DNA of 8,154 bases, taken from NCBI GenBank assembly GCA_947178455.1, contig CAMWYI010000079.1:1-8154 (forward strand), written 5' to 3'. Shown one piece after another: positions 7,237-8,154 of the stretch; the stretch's first letter is position 1, and each line of letters begins with the position of its first letter. The DNA comes from an uncultured Alistipes sp. (lineage in GTDB: Bacteria > Bacteroidota > Bacteroidia > Bacteroidales > Rikenellaceae). The translations under genes were made by a program, and so were the position numbers. The notes below the pieces were generated by a model. That model did no database searches. It was not told where the DNA came from and was given only the letters and a program-made list of their open reading frames with translations.

Positions 7237-7890
7237 TCAGCGATTCGCTCCGGCTCCGTTCACGCGGTAGCGTGGCCGTTCGCCGTGCATTATTATATAA
7301 GTGTATTGTTTGCGGAAGCGGTCGAACGTGTTTCGCGCCACGTCGTATTCGCGGCAAATCGCTGCGATGCTTTTGCCGCAGTTCATCATCTGCACGATTT
7401 TCACGCGGTCGTCGATGAGTTGTTGGAGTTTGGTGTAGCTTCCCTTGCGGCGTCCCAGCACGATGCCTTGCTCGCGTCGCAGCGCCAGCGCTTCGCGCGT
7501 CCGCATCGAGATGAGGTTGCGTTCGATTTCCGCCACCAGTCCGAACGCGAAGCACAATACCTTGCTGTTGATCGTATCGTCGAACGAATAGCGGTCTTTC
7601 GTGCTGTATAGTTTGACCTCTTTTTTAAGCAGTTCGCCGACGATGGTCATGATGTCCGTCAGCGTGCGGCTCAGCCGCGACAGTTCGGTCACGATGAGCG
7701 TATCCCCCTTTTTCATGCGGCGTATGAGTGCGCCGAGTTTGCGTTCGCGCCCCGATTTCTTGCCGCTGACGATTTCGGTCACCCAGCGGTCGACGTGCAG
7801 ATTGCGGCTGTCCGTGAATTTCGATATTTCATTTTGCTGATTGGCCAGCGTTTGCTTGCCGGTACTGACCCTCAAATAGGCAATAATCAT
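7237..7890 (-). CDS. Serine site-specific recombinase (resolvase/DNA invertase family)
   Basis: This 217-residue protein has a resolvase N-terminal domain: I-I-A-Y-L-R-V-S-T-G-K-Q with catalytic Ser9 and Arg7, then E-L-S-R-L-S-R-T-L with Arg72 and Arg75. A long dimer helix follows (about 117-136, A-E-I-E-R-N-L-I-S-M-R-T-R-E-A-L-A), then a C-terminal helix-turn-helix (about 160-196). Small two-domain members of this family invert or resolve short DNA segments through a 5' phosphoserine link with a 2-base staggered cut. In Bacteroides species, relatives such as Mpi flip promoters of capsule genes (family knowledge). The ATG at 7890-7888 is chosen because it gives the standard family N-terminus. 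An in-frame TTG lies 8 codons further upstream but falls in a palindromic control region. No residue needed for catalysis is missing. Whether it is an invertase, a resolvase or part of a mobile element cannot be decided from the window; no partner transposase is seen. Confidence 0.9.
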   Translation of the reverse strand: MIIAYLRVSTGKQTLANQQNEISKFTDSRNLHVDRWVTEIVSGKKSGRERKLGALIRRMKKGDTLIVTELSRLSRTLTDIMTIVGELLKKEVKLYSTKDRYSFDDTINSKVLCFAFGLVAEIERNLISMRTREALALRREQGIVLGRRKGSYTKLQQLIDDRVKIVQMMNCGKSIAAICREYDVARNTFDRFRKQYTYIIMHGERPRYRVNGAGANR

Positions 7891-7904
7891 GTTTTTGTCG
7901 AAAT

Positions 7905-7917
7905 TTATTGTCAATAA
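7905..7917. repeat. Perfect palindrome at the recombinase promoter
   Basis: TTATTG, a single T and CAATAA form a perfect 13-base dyad 15 bases upstream of the recombinase ATG. It overlaps a weak -7-like box on the - strand (TAAATTTC, 7907-7900). The place is right for an operator, possibly for self-control by the recombinase or a small repressor. The -33 side is poor (TTTC at 7929-7926, 18-base spacing), so the promoter itself is uncertain. Confidence 0.4.
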
Positions 7918-7921
7918 TCGG

Positions 7922-7948
7922 CCTGAAAGGACAAGCCTTCGGGTTTTT
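7922..7948 (+). terminator. Terminator-like hairpin reading rightward
   Basis: CCTGAAAGG (7922-7930), loop ACAAG and CCTTCGGG (7936-7943) pair with one bulged A and one G-T pair, followed directly by TTTTT (7944-7948). On the + strand this has the form of an intrinsic terminator, yet no + strand gene lies before it. It may stop antisense transcription across the recombinase and insulate the region to the right. On the - strand there is no T run, so it is not a terminator for leftward transcription. Confidence 0.4.
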
Positions 7949-7988
7949 CGACAACAAAAAACGGACTAAACGCAGTCGGCCGCTAATG

Positions 7989-8006
7989 ATAAATCGTTCG
8001 ATTAAT
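7989..8006. repeat. Near-perfect 18-base dyad with 2-base centre, possible recombination site
   Basis: ATAAATCG, centre TT, CGATTAAT: the 8-base arms match at 7 of 8 positions, and the five innermost pairs are perfect. An outer CGCTA (7981-7985) and TAGCG (8006-8010) partly frame it. Imperfect dyads around a non-palindromic 2-base core are the usual form of serine-invertase crossover sites, and this one lies about 100 bases from the recombinase start. No second copy was seen in the window, so the role is only a suggestion. Confidence 0.35.
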
Positions 8007-8036
8007 AGCGCATTCGGTTTCCGACGCTTTTGAAAC

Positions 8037-8071
8037 ATTTTTAATAATCTGAATATCAAGTACTTAAAAAT
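8037..8071. repeat. Inverted repeat, 8-base arms
   Basis: ATTTTTAA (8037-8044) and TTAAAAAT (8064-8071) are exact inverse copies separated by 19 bases, which contain a small AAGTACTT palindrome (8059-8065 region). In such AT-rich DNA this may be chance. It may also be a paired protein-binding site just left of the G run. Confidence 0.25.
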
Positions 8072-8076
8072 CGGTA

Positions 8077-8085
8077 GGGGGGGGG
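8077..8085 (+). repeat. Run of nine G
   Basis: Nine consecutive G stand alone in otherwise AT-rich DNA, 34 bases before the -33 box of the rightward promoter. Homopolymer G or C runs of this length are prone to slipped-strand changes, and in other bacteria they switch surface genes on and off when placed in promoters or reading frames. No reading frame is seen across it here. Confidence 0.7.
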
Positions 8086-8102
8086 TATTTTGTTGATTCT
8101 AA

Positions 8103-8117
8103 ATTTTTTGAAAAAAT
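8103..8117. repeat. A/T palindrome next to the rightward promoter
   Basis: ATTTTTT, G, AAAAAAT is a perfect 15-base dyad ending 2 bases before the -33 TTG. It could be a regulator site or an UP-like curved stretch. It is not a terminator, because the stem is pure A/T and no T tail follows. Confidence 0.35.
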
Positions 8118-8119
8118 AG

Positions 8120-8150
8120 TTGACAAAGATTTTTTTAAATAGTATATTAT
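8120..8150 (+). promoter_or_regulatory. Rightward promoter at the window edge
   Basis: TTG (8120-8122), a 20-base spacer and TATATTAT (8143-8150) resemble the Bacteroidota -33/-7 pattern, with two mismatches in the second half of the -7 box. Read as a sigma70-type site, TTGACA at 8120-8125 is also present. It would drive a + strand gene or operon beyond the right edge. Confidence 0.45.
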
Positions 8151-8154
8151 TCGT

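Larger units (their letters stand above)
7891..8154. other. AT-rich region upstream of the recombinase, no convincing gene
   Basis: The composition changes abruptly from GC-rich coding DNA to AT-rich DNA, most strongly after about 8030. The one frame of any length (- strand, entering the recombinase gene out of frame) starts with TTG and has no family features. The stretch instead holds several dyads, a G9 run and a rightward promoter, described separately. It looks like a control region between the recombinase and a + strand gene beyond the right edge (inference). Confidence 0.6.

Noticed and set aside
7891..7914. Upstream TTG start for the recombinase
   Set aside because: It adds 8 residues before the conserved M-I-I-A-Y-L-R-V-S start and lies within the palindrome and -7-like box.
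7891..7962. GTTTTT(G)TCG-like motifs at 7891 and, loosely inverted, at 7949-7962 as recombinase repeats
   Set aside because: The match needs a 4-base gap and is made mostly of a T/A run, which is too weak to call.
7829..8059. Small - strand reading frame (76 codons) upstream of and into the recombinase gene
   Set aside because: It starts with TTG, overlaps the recombinase start in another frame, crosses several dyads and has no recognisable motif.
7891..8154. CRISPR array or tRNA gene in the AT-rich region
   Set aside because: No regularly spaced direct repeats and no cloverleaf arms or T-loop sequence are present.

Overview
The window looks like chromosomal DNA from a GC-rich gut-type member of the Bacteroidota. 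An Alistipes-like organism fits best, but that is an inference. The support is a SusR/BT4663-type hybrid two-component system (HTCS), Bacteroidota-style promoters (a TTTG-like -33 box, a 19-20 base spacer and a TAnnTTTG-like -7 box), Bacteroidota-like Prs and YsxC proteins, and a general lack of Shine-Dalgarno sites.

Left part (1-5515, + strand): the 3' end of a heparinase II/III-type polysaccharide lyase gene, then a very large one-protein HTCS regulator with its own promoter. The pair looks like the edge of a polysaccharide utilisation locus for a uronic-acid-containing glycan. In this reading the periplasmic double propeller senses a breakdown product and the cytoplasmic AraC domain controls the locus. 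The HTCS receiver domain keeps its phospho-acceptor Asp but has lost three other signature residues (second acidic residue to Pro, Thr/Ser to Ala, Lys to Met). This is the most notable protein-level observation here.

Middle part (5508-7133, - strand): two housekeeping genes, ysxC/engB (ribosome assembly GTPase) and prs (PRPP synthetase), each with a recognisable promoter. prs converges on the HTCS gene, and the two coding regions overlap by 8 bases with no terminator between them.

Right part (7199-8154): a serine site-specific recombinase of the resolvase/invertase family on the - strand. Its stop codon lies 6 bases before the -33 box of ysxC. Upstream of the recombinase is a strikingly AT-rich stretch of about 260 bases without a convincing gene. 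It holds a perfect palindrome at the recombinase start, a near-perfect dyad with a 2-base centre that could be a recombination site, a run of nine G, an A/T palindrome and a good rightward promoter at the very edge. This resembles the control region of a phase-variable surface locus lying beyond the right edge, but the regulated gene and any partner recombination site are outside the window.
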